Shown here: in pieces, positions 35,564 to 44,548 of the stretch
Layout: each line of letters opens with the position of its first letter
Position numbering within the stretch: position 1 is the first letter of the stretch
From: Ructibacterium gallinarum
GTDB lineage: Bacteria > Bacillota > Clostridia > Monoglobales > Monoglobaceae
Assembly: GCF_014982785.1 (NCBI RefSeq)
Contig: NZ_JADCKB010000006.1
Span: 57,046 to 121,045 of the forward strand
Direction: 5' to 3'
Length of the DNA stretch: 64,000 nt
Program-made: the position numbers and the translations under genes
Notes under the pieces: model-generated
Seen by the model: only the letters and a program-made list of their open reading frames with translations
What the model was told of the DNA's origin: nothing
Databases searched by the model: none

Positions 35564-36569
35564 TTGCTACCTCCTCCGAAACTACTTGCATCAAAGCAAT
35601 CTGTGTCAAATTTTTCATAGAATCTATATCATCCATATGCGCCACTTGGCATGCTGTATCTTTATAACGCACCGGAATACAAAACGTTAATGTCTTATCT
35701 CCATATCCTCTTTGATACAATACCTCTTCCTGTCCTTTATCCTTTGAAGCAAAAAGCTGATATTTTAATTGCCTTTCCTCTGCTTTGTTTATTACGGGCT
35801 GAATTAACCGAGGATTTACCAAGCCAGAGCCTGATGCAGTTAATATCACAGCCCCTTTCCCTAATTCCGGAAATTTTTCAGAAACTTTATCATAGCTCTG
35901 TGCTGTTTCGGCATCTAATATAATCACCCGGTCTGCACTCAATTTCCAGGAAGCCGTCTGAATACCACGACAACCCACCTCTCTTTGAACCGTAATGATC
36001 ACATGCAAATTAAATGGATAACGCTGGCGCAGAACATTTTCCGCAATAACGCATCCTGCTCTGCTTCCCAAAGCATGCCCTTTTATATAGCCATCTCCAA
36101 ACGTTCTGCCATCTTCCTCCAATGCTCCATGGTCACCAATTTGAACAAAATCCTCAGCTTCTTTACGAGAAGATGCTCCAATATCAATGAAAAGTTGGGA
36201 AAGTTTCACCGGAATTGAACGTTCCTGTTTGCTTGTCAAATGCACTGCTTTAAGGGAAATAATACCCCGAATGCCATTTAGAATTACCTTTTTTGATATC
36301 AAACCAGCCGGCGTTAAATGGCCAATGGTTTCAAATTTTAAATATCCATCCTCGGTAATACGAGTCACTATAATTCCAGGTTCATCCATATATGCGATAA
36401 CAGCTGCTTTTTTTGCAGATTTTCCAGTTCCCTTTTTATAAAAATGAAGATTACCCATAGAATCTTTTACCGTATCATCACTCAGCGGCGATAGGCGTTC
36501 ATATAGAAAGGAACAAATGGAATCTTCCCGCCCAGATACACCATAATAGTTTTGAAGTTCATTCATCAA
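35547..36569 (-). CDS. M42 family peptidase paralogue with degenerate active site
   Basis: A 340-residue M42/PF05343-like protein. Compared with the first gene, His65 is Tyr60 (AYMDEPG), the bridging Asp174 is Gly168 (GSRAG for DNRAG), the catalytic Glu206 is Arg196 (VQREVG for TQEELG) and His314 is Asp304; Asp62, Glu197 and Asp219 remain. The fold therefore looks conserved but hydrolysis is unlikely. Overlaps: 11 bases with the first gene, 17 with the third. Together they probably assemble into one complex. Confidence 0.82.
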   Translation of the reverse strand: MMNELQNYYGVSGREDSICSFLYERLSPLSDDTVKDSMGNLHFYKKGTGKSAKKAAVIAYMDEPGIIVTRITEDGYLKFETIGHLTPAGLISKKVILNGIRGIISLKAVHLTSKQERSIPVKLSQLFIDIGASSRKEAEDFVQIGDHGALEEDGRTFGDGYIKGHALGSRAGCVIAENVLRQRYPFNLHVIITVQREVGCRGIQTASWKLSADRVIILDAETAQSYDKVSEKFPELGKGAVILTASGSGLVNPRLIQPVINKAEERQLKYQLFASKDKGQEEVLYQRGYGDKTLTFCIPVRYKDTACQVAHMDDIDSMKNLTQIALMQVVSEEVANDTDK

Positions 36570-37593
36570 GATTCATTCCTCCCGTTAACACTGCTGCTAA
36601 CAAATCCGAAACCGCTTGCACATCCCGAATATCCAGTGTTTCTACATTGGTGTGCATATAACGAAGTGGTATAGACACAAGCATAACCGGTATACCACTT
36701 CCTATTGTTTGAATCGCCCAAGCTGTTGTACCACTGCCACCGGAAGCTACTTCGATTTCATGTGAAACATTTTTTTCTTTCGCGAGATGAATCAATTGCT
36801 GCGTATAGTCATCCTTAAAATTGGGACCGCGGCAAATTACAGCACCACATCCAAGAGGAAAAACACCTGTGATTTCCGAACTATCTGGGGTTTCTCCATG
36901 GGTAACATCCACAGAAATAGCAAAATCTGTCTTATCTGCTTCCACACCGGTATAGGCACCGTGGAGCCCTAGTTCTTCTTGGGTGGAAAACAAAATATCC
37001 GTATGATAAACACGTTTTAATTTCCTAGTTTGTTCCAATGCAGAAAGGATAGCTACCATTCCAGCGCGGTTATCCATCGCAGCACCGCTTATGCGATTGC
37101 CAAGTAGACTGCAGGTATTTCCTTTAAGACGTACATAATCCCCTACATGTACTTTTTTTACACTCTCCTCTCTGGAAAAACCAATGTCAATTCTTAGGTC
37201 CTGTACAGAAGCGTTTTTTGCCTCTTCCTTTTCCTTTTTTTTCGGCAAAAAACCTCCAATCACACCATAAAGCGGTGGATCAGTCAGGACCATTACTTCC
37301 ATTCCATATAAAATTCGTTCATCTACACCGCCCAAGTTAACAAATTTCAAATATCCTTTTTCGTCAATTCCTGAAACCATTAATCCAATTTGATCTATAT
37401 GTGCTTCCAATAATACTGTTTTTGCACATTCTTCCTCTGCGGGCAAAAACCCGTGCACATTACCGTATCCATCAATATAACTAGTAATTTCCATTTCTTT
37501 CAGAATCTTCTGGACCATGGATGCGGCGGAAGTTTCTCTTGATGAAAGTCCTTCTTCTTCGGTTAACAGCTTCAGTCGTTCCGCTAACTGCAT
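36559..37593 (-). CDS. M42 family aminopeptidase, catalytically intact
   Basis: A 344-residue cytosolic di-metal aminopeptidase of the TET/glutamyl-aminopeptidase-like family. All key residues are present: His65 and Asp67 (LLEAHIDQIG), Asp174 (AAMDNRAG), Glu206 and Glu207 (FSTQEELGLHGA), Asp229 (ISVDVTHG) and His314 (RYMHTNVE). Family members form 12-subunit tetrahedral shells that trim peptides. First gene of a ten-gene run beginning at a TTGTAA/TATACT promoter, so it sets the theme of peptide use. Confidence 0.95.
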   Translation of the reverse strand: MQLAERLKLLTEEEGLSSRETSAASMVQKILKEMEITSYIDGYGNVHGFLPAEEECAKTVLLEAHIDQIGLMVSGIDEKGYLKFVNLGGVDERILYGMEVMVLTDPPLYGVIGGFLPKKKEKEEAKNASVQDLRIDIGFSREESVKKVHVGDYVRLKGNTCSLLGNRISGAAMDNRAGMVAILSALEQTRKLKRVYHTDILFSTQEELGLHGAYTGVEADKTDFAISVDVTHGETPDSSEITGVFPLGCGAVICRGPNFKDDYTQQLIHLAKEKNVSHEIEVASGGSGTTAWAIQTIGSGIPVMLVSIPLRYMHTNVETLDIRDVQAVSDLLAAVLTGGMNLDE

Positions 37594-37657
37594 GATACAT
37601 TCACTCCATTAATTTGATACTTACAATAATTGATTCCATCTATATTTCTTTATTTAT

Positions 37658-37686
37658 AGTATAGCACATTACCCGACAAATTACAA
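37658..37686 (-). promoter_or_regulatory. Promoter of the M42 peptidase run
   Basis: On the minus strand TTGTAA, a 17-base spacer and TATACT lie ~65 bases before the first M42 start codon. Confidence 0.6.
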
Positions 37687-37763
37687 TGTGCAAAACCTTG
37701 CTTTCTTATAAATAATGTAATATGACATTTACGTAAAGAAAATAATGGTTTAAAACAAATCTT

Positions 37764-37818
37764 TTTACATAGTTTTAACATTACTATGCTTTTGCATTTT
37801 ACATTTTTAACATATACT
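37764..37818 (+). promoter_or_regulatory. Phosphate-regulon promoter with PhoP-like direct repeats
   Basis: TTTACA-N5-TTAACA (37764-37780, exact 11-bp step) is followed by TTTACA at 37798 and TTAACA at 37807, then a TATACT -10 box at 37813-37818 without a good -35 box. This is the layout expected for activation by an OmpR-family regulator such as the PhoP encoded six genes downstream. Confidence 0.6.
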
Positions 37819-37862
37819 CGGTTTGTAAAAAATAAGAAAAAAGATTAAAGGAGCGTAAAAAA

Positions 37863-38735
37863 ATGAAGAAAGCAAAAAAAATACTCTCTCTGATAACTGC
37901 AGCGGCATTACTTACCATTGGTTTAGCAGGGTGTACAGAAACTGCACAGCAAGACAACAGCGGTACATCCGGAACTACGCAAAGCCAAACAGCAAAACTT
38001 AGCGGAAACATTTCAATGGTAGGAAGCACTTCCATGGAAAAGTTAGCCAATGCACTTTCTGAAGGTTTTATGGCTGCTAATCCCGGTGTTACCGTAAATG
38101 CGGAATTTGTAGGATCCTCTGCCGGTATTGAATCTTTGGTAGGCGGAAAATGTGATATAGGTAATGCTTCCAGAGCGTTAAAGGACAGTGAAAAATCCAG
38201 TGGAGCCGTTGAAAATATTGTTGCCATTGACGGAATTGCAATGGTGGTCAACAAAGCCAATCCTGTAAAAAACCTAAGCAAAGACCAGTTGATTGGAATT
38301 TATACCGGCACCATCAAAAATTGGAGTGAGGTAGGCGGTTCTGATACTGCTATTGTGGTAGTGGGCCGGGAAGCTGGTTCCGGTACGCGAGGTGCATTTG
38401 AAGAAATTTTAGGCATTGAAGAAAAATGCGTATATGCAAATGAGCTGGATAGTACTGGTGCCGCGATGGCAAAAGCAGCTTCCACTGAAGGAGCGATTGC
38501 ATATGTATCTTTGGACGTAATTAATGATACTGTAAATGCAGTATCTTTAGATAATGTAGAACCTACTGCCGACAACATTCTCTCTGGCTCCTATTTCCTT
38601 TGCCGTCCGTTTGTTATGGCTACCAAAGGAGAAATTTCCTCACAGAGCGATCTTGTAAAAGCATTCTTTGATTATGTAGAATCTTCCGAAGGACAGGAAA
38701 TTATTAAAAAAGTCGGATTAATTTTACCGCAATAA
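37863..38735 (+). CDS. pstS: Phosphate-binding lipoprotein PstS
   Basis: A 290-residue extracytoplasmic phosphate receptor. The lipobox LAGC gives a lipid-modified Cys24; a Ser/Thr/Gln linker follows. Phosphate-site segments are GSTSMEKL, the FVGSSAGIESL loop, and REAGSGTRGAFEE. AAAGGAG precedes the start by eight bases. First gene of pstSCAB-phoU-phoPR under a Pho-like promoter. Confidence 0.96.
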   Translation: MKKAKKILSLITAAALLTIGLAGCTETAQQDNSGTSGTTQSQTAKLSGNISMVGSTSMEKLANALSEGFMAANPGVTVNAEFVGSSAGIESLVGGKCDIGNASRALKDSEKSSGAVENIVAIDGIAMVVNKANPVKNLSKDQLIGIYTGTIKNWSEVGGSDTAIVVVGREAGSGTRGAFEEILGIEEKCVYANELDSTGAAMAKAASTEGAIAYVSLDVINDTVNAVSLDNVEPTADNILSGSYFLCRPFVMATKGEISSQSDLVKAFFDYVESSEGQEIIKKVGLILPQ

Positions 38736-38756
38736 TGATAAAGGTCTGGTGATACG

Positions 38757-39692
38757 ATGAAAGCAAACACAAATTCATCCGTCATGAGAAGCAGTCAGAC
38801 CAAGGTTGTTGTAGAAAATACGGCACAGATTATTTTTACAATCTGTGCCGTAGTAGCCATTTTGGCTGTATTTTCTATCACACTTTATATGTTTTTAAAG
38901 GGTGTACCTGCGTTTGCCGATGTCGGCGTGGCGGAAATACTATTTAACCCTGTTTGGGAGCCAACCGCACAAAATCCTAGTTTTGGTATTTTATATATAA
39001 TTTTAACTTCCATTGTAGGTACGGCAATGGCAATTATTCTCGGGGTGCCGATTGGTGTTCTAACTGCAGTTTTTTTGTCGGAAGTAGCACCTAAAAAATT
39101 AGCCGCAGCAGTTCGCCCTGCTGTAGATTTGCTAGCTGGTATCCCTTCTGTTATATATGGGTTGCTTGGTTTGATGATTTTGAATCCATTTATGTATAAA
39201 CTTGAGCAAATTATTTTTGAAAACAGTCCTACCCATCAGTTTACCGGGGGTGCAAATCTTATTTCAGCCGTTTTGGTACTTGTAATTATGATTCTTCCCA
39301 CGGTGATTAATATCAGCCAATCTGCGCTTCAAGCAGTTCCAAAAAGCTTGAAAGATGCTTCATTCGGTCTGGGTGCTTCACATATTCAAACCATTTTTAA
39401 AGTTCAAATGCCTGCAGCAAGATCAGGAATTGTCACGGCAATTGTGCTGGGAATTGGTCGTGCTATTGGTGAAGCTATGGCAATCAGTCTGGTATCCGGA
39501 AGTTCTGTTAACCCTCCTTTTCCTTTTAATTCGGTCCGGTTCCTGACAACTGCCATTGTTTCTGAAATGGGTTATGCGGCAGATACACACCGAATGGTAC
39601 TGTTTTCGATCGGATTGGTATTGTTTGTATTTATTATGGTGATCAATATTGTACTTACAAAAATCCTGAAAGGGGAGAAACATGATGCCTAA
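38757..39692 (+). CDS. pstC: Phosphate ABC transporter permease PstC
   Basis: A 311-residue membrane protein with six helices and the permease EAA-type loop EAMAISLVSGS near residue 240; GIPSVIYGLLGL is the typical Pst signature. It pairs with PstA to form the channel. Codons 21-32 contain a perfect 13-bp inverted repeat, so the mRNA folds strongly just inside the gene. The 3' end overlaps pstA by 11 bases. Confidence 0.96.
   Translation: MKANTNSSVMRSSQTKVVVENTAQIIFTICAVVAILAVFSITLYMFLKGVPAFADVGVAEILFNPVWEPTAQNPSFGILYIILTSIVGTAMAIILGVPIGVLTAVFLSEVAPKKLAAAVRPAVDLLAGIPSVIYGLLGLMILNPFMYKLEQIIFENSPTHQFTGGANLISAVLVLVIMILPTVINISQSALQAVPKSLKDASFGLGASHIQTIFKVQMPAARSGIVTAIVLGIGRAIGEAMAISLVSGSSVNPPFPFNSVRFLTTAIVSEMGYAADTHRMVLFSIGLVLFVFIMVINIVLTKILKGEKHDA
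38819..38852 (+). repeat. Perfect 13-bp inverted repeat inside the 5' end of pstC
   Basis: TACGGCACAGATT and its exact complement flank an 8-base AT loop, 60 bases into the coding sequence. No T-run follows, so it is not a simple terminator. It may stabilise the pstS message or slow ribosomes and so reduce PstC relative to PstS. Confidence 0.75.
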
Positions 39693-40557
39693 TTCATTAA
39701 TTAAGAAAAAATCCCGAATTCAGGACACTGTTTTATACATTTGTATTTATTTTTCAGCCGCAATCTCTGTTCTTTTACTCATTGGTATTATTGGCTATGT
39801 TTTAGTCAAAGGAATCGGAAGCATTAACTTAGAATTTTTGACCAAAGCAACCAGCGCGATTGATGGTACCACAGGAATTGCCGGAAATATTATTAATACA
39901 TTATATATTATTGTAATTACACTCCTTATTGCCACTCCCATAGGTGTTGGTTCGGCCATTTTTTTAAACGAATACGCAAAACCTGGACGTTTTGTTAGAA
40001 TTGTCGAATTTACCACCGAGACACTAGCCGGTATTCCTTCCATTATATTTGGTTTATTTGGCATGGTTTTTTTTGGAAATACACTAAAACTAGGATATTC
40101 CATTTTAAGCGGTGCTTTCACATTAACTCTAATGATTCTGCCGTTAATAACACGAAATACACAGGAAGCACTGAAAACTGTACCAAATAGTTATCGAAGT
40201 GGTGCTTTAGGAATTGGAGCTACCAAATGGTATATGATTCGAACTATTTTATTGCCTTCTGCCATGCCAGGCATCATTACCGGAATTATTTTGGCTGTGG
40301 GCAGAATCGTAGGGGAATCAGCTGCTTTGTTATTTACGGCTGGAAGCGGATACATTCTGCCGAAAACACCGATCGGATACTTCACAAAAATTTTTGAATC
40401 TGGTGGAACTATGACGATTCAGCTATATCTCAGTATGTCCAAAGGGCAATATTCTATTGCCTTTGGTATTGCAGTGGTTCTTTTGGTTATCGTTGTTGGT
40501 ATAAACTTTTTGACTAAGTTTTTAGCCAAAAAATTTGATACCGGCCGGAGAGATTAA
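39682..40557 (+). CDS. pstA: Phosphate ABC transporter permease PstA
   Basis: A 291-residue membrane protein with six helices; [19 protein letters not shown] and the cytoplasmic loop [16 protein letters not shown] are diagnostic. It forms the translocation pore with PstC. It starts inside pstC with AAAGGGGAG upstream. Confidence 0.96.
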   Translation: MMPNSLIKKKSRIQDTVLYICIYFSAAISVLLLIGIIGYVLVKGIGSINLEFLTKATSAIDGTTGIAGNIINTLYIIVITLLIATPIGVGSAIFLNEYAKPGRFVRIVEFTTETLAGIPSIIFGLFGMVFFGNTLKLGYSILSGAFTLTLMILPLITRNTQEALKTVPNSYRSGALGIGATKWYMIRTILLPSAMPGIITGIILAVGRIVGESAALLFTAGSGYILPKTPIGYFTKIFESGGTMTIQLYLSMSKGQYSIAFGIAVVLLVIVVGINFLTKFLAKKFDTGRRD

Positions 40558-40585
40558 CAAAAGCGGTATTAGGAAAGGATTTGCA

Positions 40586-41347
40586 ATGATGAAAAATGTT
40601 AAAATCAAAACAAGAAATCTTGATTTATATTACGGTGAAAATCACGCCTTAAAAGATATTAATATTGATATTGAGGAAAAAGCGATTACAGCCTTGATTG
40701 GACCTTCCGGATGTGGAAAATCTACTTATTTAAAAACATTGAACCGCATGAATGATTTTGTCAACGGTGTCAAAATTACGGGAGAAATTACGTTAGACGG
40801 TGAAAACATATATGCTCCAGGAGTAGATACAACTTTACTAAGAAAAAAAGTTGGTATGGTATTCCAACAACCAAATCCCTTCCCAATGAGCATCTATGAT
40901 AATATTGCGTATGGTCCACGGTTGGAGGGAATACGTTCCCGGCTGCGTCTTGATGAAATTGTGGAAACTTCTTTAAAACAGGCCGCTATCTGGGACGAAG
41001 TAAAAGACAGGCTGAAAAAGAGCGCATTAGGACTCTCGGGAGGTCAGCAGCAAAGGCTTTGTATTGCACGTGCATTGGCAGTACAACCTGAGGTTTTGCT
41101 TATGGATGAACCGACAAGTGCCTTGGATCCAGTCTCTACGTTAAAAATTGAAGAATTGGCGGATGAGTTGAAAAAAGAATATACAATTATCATAGTCACC
41201 CATAATATGCAGCAAGCAGCCAGAATTTCAGATAGGACGGCATTCTTTTTGCTGGGTGAGGTAATTGAAGATGGCAAAACAGAGCAAATGTTTTCGGTTC
41301 CCAAAGACAAGCGAACAGAAGATTATATTACAGGGAGGTTTGGTTAA
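40586..41347 (+). CDS. pstB: Phosphate ABC transporter ATPase PstB
   Basis: A 253-residue ATPase: Walker [10 protein letters not shown] at 39-47, signature [11 protein letters not shown], Walker [14 protein letters not shown] and the H-loop VTHNMQQ. The start at MMKNVKIK has GGAAAGGA seven bases before it; the longer frame overlaps pstA and has none. The stop overlaps the phoU start as TAATG. Confidence 0.96.
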   Translation: MMKNVKIKTRNLDLYYGENHALKDINIDIEEKAITALIGPSGCGKSTYLKTLNRMNDFVNGVKITGEITLDGENIYAPGVDTTLLRKKVGMVFQQPNPFPMSIYDNIAYGPRLEGIRSRLRLDEIVETSLKQAAIWDEVKDRLKKSALGLSGGQQQRLCIARALAVQPEVLLMDEPTSALDPVSTLKIEELADELKKEYTIIIVTHNMQQAARISDRTAFFLLGEVIEDGKTEQMFSVPKDKRTEDYITGRFG

Positions 41348-41997
41348 TGCGGACACAGTTTGATAAACAGCTGCAGACTTTGCACATTGAATTAATTCGA
41401 ATGGGTAGTTTATGCGAACAAGTCATTTCGTTATGTGCTAATATGCTTTTAAAGAAAGAAAATTTAAGTGCTGATATTAATGCGGCCGAAACAGAAATAA
41501 ATCAAAAAGAACGAGACATTGAAAACCTATGCTTAAAGCTTTTACTTCAGCAACAGCCGGTAGCAAAAGATCTCCGTATCATTTCAGCAGCTTTAAAAAT
41601 GATATCTGATTTAGAGCGTATTGGTGATCAAGCTGCGGATATTGCGGAACTTGCACCTTATCTTGCCGACTGCGATGCACCTGGCAAAGTGCATATCGGG
41701 GACATGGCACGGGCAACTGTAGGTATGGTCACGCGAAGTATAGATGCATTTGTTAAAAGTGATGTCAAAATGGCAGCCGAGGTTATGGCGGAAGATGATG
41801 AAGTAGATCAACTTTTTGAAAAGATCAAATTAGAATTAATGGATCTGATCCGCCAAAATGGATTAGATGCCAAAGCTGCAATGGATCTCTTAATGGCAGC
41901 AAAATATTTTGAAAGAATCGGAGACCATGCAGTTAATGTCGCAGAATGGGTAGAATATTCTGTAACTGGAGTGCATAAAAATGATGCAAATTTCTAA
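41347..41997 (+). CDS. phoU: Phosphate signalling protein PhoU
   Basis: A 216-residue double three-helix bundle protein that couples the Pst transporter to the PhoR kinase. The repeated metal-binding motif is seen twice: ISDLERIGDQAADIAE and KYFERIGDHAVNVAEW. Translationally coupled to pstB; 61 bases separate it from phoP. Confidence 0.96.
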   Translation: MRTQFDKQLQTLHIELIRMGSLCEQVISLCANMLLKKENLSADINAAETEINQKERDIENLCLKLLLQQQPVAKDLRIISAALKMISDLERIGDQAADIAELAPYLADCDAPGKVHIGDMARATVGMVTRSIDAFVKSDVKMAAEVMAEDDEVDQLFEKIKLELMDLIRQNGLDAKAAMDLLMAAKYFERIGDHAVNVAEWVEYSVTGVHKNDANF

Positions 41998-42058
41998 TCT
42001 ATATGATATAATGTCATTATATATATTAGATCAGAAATTGAAAAACGGAGGATAAAGA

Positions 42059-42727
42059 ATGATTTATCTTTTAGAAGATGATGAAAGCATCAGAGAACTT
42101 GTTATATATACCCTAAACTCTCAAGGACTTGAAGCTGAAGGTTTTTCGTGTCCATCTGATTTTTGGAAAGCGATGAAACATAAACATCCGGATCTTCTCC
42201 TGCTTGATGTTATGCTCCCAGAGGAAGATGGCATGATGATATTAAAAAAATTACGCCGTGCATCGGATACGGAATCTCTTCCTGTCATTATGCTAACTGC
42301 AAAAAATAGTGAATATGACACCGTTTTAGGATTAGACAGCGGAGCCGATGATTATATTTCCAAACCCTTTCGAATGATGGAATTGTTGTCCAGAATTCGT
42401 GCGGTTTTACGAAGGACAGAAAAAAAGAAAGAATATGCTGAATACCAGATTGGCTTTCTGTATGTTTGCCCGTCCCGCCACATAGTTGAAGTAAAAGGTG
42501 AACCGATTTCTCTGACACTCAAAGAATTTGAGATTCTTTGCCTTTTAATGGCAAATCAAGGTGTAGTGATTACACGCTCGCAATTATTAGATCAGGTGTG
42601 GGGTTATGCCTTTGACGGCGAAAGCCGGACTGTAGATGTACATATCCGTACTCTGCGGCAAAAACTTGGTGATGCTGGAGAATACATAGAAACCGTACGC
42701 GGTATCGGATATAAAATGCGGAGGTAA
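42059..42727 (+). CDS. phoP: Phosphate regulon response regulator (OmpR family)
   Basis: A 222-residue regulator. The receiver domain has acidic Asp7/Asp8, the phosphoacceptor Asp50 (LLLDVMLPEEDG), MLTAKN and the lysine in ISKPF; the C-terminal winged helix has QLLDQVWGYAFDGESRTVDVHIRTLRQK-type residues (VDVHIRTLRQKLG). It should bind the direct repeats before pstS. GGAGG precedes the start; phoR follows after four bases. Confidence 0.95.
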   Translation: MIYLLEDDESIRELVIYTLNSQGLEAEGFSCPSDFWKAMKHKHPDLLLLDVMLPEEDGMMILKKLRRASDTESLPVIMLTAKNSEYDTVLGLDSGADDYISKPFRMMELLSRIRAVLRRTEKKKEYAEYQIGFLYVCPSRHIVEVKGEPISLTLKEFEILCLLMANQGVVITRSQLLDQVWGYAFDGESRTVDVHIRTLRQKLGDAGEYIETVRGIGYKMRR

Positions 42728-42731
42728 TCCA

Positions 42732-44393
42732 ATGACCAAACGAATATTTAGATCAATTTTTTTTGTAGCTGCTGTTGTACTAATTGCTGGCTTCGCGCTG
42801 ATTATGGGTACTTTGTACAGGTATTTTGACAATCAACTCCATAAAGAATTACAAAACGAAGCGGAATACCTTTCAACAGCGGTTGAACAGCTTGGCGTGA
42901 CAGTTTTAAAAGAATTAGGCCCATCTCAAGAAAGGGTTACACTGATTGATCAGGATGGTACTGTTCTATTTGATAATTTAGCAGATCAATCGTCTATGGA
43001 TAATCACAGCGGACGGGAAGAAATTCAGGCCGCAATGGCAAACGGCTCCGGTAGCGCTGTACGTTATTCCAAAACACTGTCAGAGCGCACCTTATATTAC
43101 GCACTGCGGTTAGAAAATGGACAGGTGCTCCGTGTCAGCAGCACACAGTACACTATACTTTCCCTAATTGGAAGTATGATTTATCCGGTATTGCTTATTT
43201 TTATCCTTTTAATTGTTTTATCGGGTATTTTTGCGTCTAGAGCATCCAAAAAAATTGTAAAGCCGATCAATGAATTGGATCTGGAGCATCCCATGGATGA
43301 TGAAAAAGTATATGATGAAATTGCTCCTTTGCTTTCTAAAATTGGACATCAAAGCCGAACCATTCAACGGCAGATTGCAGGAGCCAAACATCAGCAGGAA
43401 GAATTTGCACTTATTACAGAAAATATGCAGGAAGGTCTGCTTGTAATTGATAAAAATACAATACTTCTTTCTTGGAACGGGAGTGCGTTAAAACTACTGG
43501 ATGCTGCAGGAATACGGGAAAATCAGAGTGTACTTGTACTGAATCGAAGTGAGCAGTTTCAGAATGTAGTTACAGAAGCTTTAAATGGTCATCATGCATC
43601 TACAGTTTTAAATATTCAAAATCGTTATTGCCAAGTGGCTGCCAATCCAGTTATCTGGGATAAAGATCCAGAAGGAGCTGTCCTTCTTTTGATTGATGTC
43701 ACTGAAACAACCGAGCGAGAATGCCTGCGCCGTGAATTTACTGCCAACGTTTCTCATGAATTAAAAACTCCGCTTACTTCCATTTCAGGATTTGCAGAAA
43801 TAATGAAAGACGGTATGGTGAAAAAAGAGGATATTCAAAAATTTGCAAGCAAAATTTTTGAAGAGGCCCAGCGTCTTATTGTTTTGGTAGAGGATATTAT
43901 AAAAATTTCTCAGCTTGACGAAGGGCGTCATCCTTATGAATATCAAGATATTGACTTATATACTATGAGCGGTGAAATTCTGGACCGTTTGAAGTCTTCA
44001 GCGGAAAAAAATAATATTCAACTGAAGTTAGAAGGTGTCCATGCTGTAATCCACAGTGCACCTGTGATTTTAGATGAAATCATTTATAATCTATGCGACA
44101 ATGCAGTCAAATACAACCATCCCCATGGGAAAGTGATCGTAACAGTATTCCAAGACAAAACGCAAACTTCCGTTCAAGTAGCAGATACCGGCATCGGTAT
44201 ACCGTCCTCAGATCAGGAACGTATCTTTGAGAGATTTTATCGTGTGGATAAAAGTCATTCAAAAGAAATCGGTGGAACAGGTCTGGGTCTGTCCATTGTA
44301 AAACATGGCGCTGCTTATTTAGGAGCAGAGATCAACTGTGAAAGTACCCTTGGACAAGGTTCTATTTTTACTCTTATATGGAAAAACAATTAA
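42732..44393 (+). CDS. phoR: Phosphate regulon sensor histidine kinase
   Basis: A 553-residue membrane kinase. Two helices (about 10-30 and 150-172) enclose an extracellular domain of ~120 residues, longer than in E. coli PhoR and similar to Firmicutes forms. A HAMP-like linker and PAS domain (about 235-330) lead to the H-box FTANVSHELKTPLTS (His near 342) and the ATPase boxes CDNAVKYN, VADTGIGIP and GGTGLGLSIV. Cotranscribed with phoP. Confidence 0.95.
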   Translation: MTKRIFRSIFFVAAVVLIAGFALIMGTLYRYFDNQLHKELQNEAEYLSTAVEQLGVTVLKELGPSQERVTLIDQDGTVLFDNLADQSSMDNHSGREEIQAAMANGSGSAVRYSKTLSERTLYYALRLENGQVLRVSSTQYTILSLIGSMIYPVLLIFILLIVLSGIFASRASKKIVKPINELDLEHPMDDEKVYDEIAPLLSKIGHQSRTIQRQIAGAKHQQEEFALITENMQEGLLVIDKNTILLSWNGSALKLLDAAGIRENQSVLVLNRSEQFQNVVTEALNGHHASTVLNIQNRYCQVAANPVIWDKDPEGAVLLLIDVTETTERECLRREFTANVSHELKTPLTSISGFAEIMKDGMVKKEDIQKFASKIFEEAQRLIVLVEDIIKISQLDEGRHPYEYQDIDLYTMSGEILDRLKSSAEKNNIQLKLEGVHAVIHSAPVILDEIIYNLCDNAVKYNHPHGKVIVTVFQDKTQTSVQVADTGIGIPSSDQERIFERFYRVDKSHSKEIGGTGLGLSIVKHGAAYLGAEINCESTLGQGSIFTLIWKNN

Positions 44394-44416
44394 TTATTTT
44401 ATGTTAATTGAAAAAG

Positions 44417-44448
44417 AAATGCCATCAATCAAGGTGATTGAGGCATTT
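44417..44448 (+). terminator. Terminator of the pst-pho operon
   Basis: A 14-bp stem with one bulged A (AAATGCC-TCAATCA with TGATTGA-GGCATTT), loop of three, followed by seven T residues. Confidence 0.88.
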
Positions 44449-44548
44449 TTTTATTGTATATCTTAATAGAATCGATTCAGCAACAACGAGGATCGGTAGC
44501 TCATATGAAAACGTGGTTTTACCATTACACTTATTTTTTCATTTTTCT

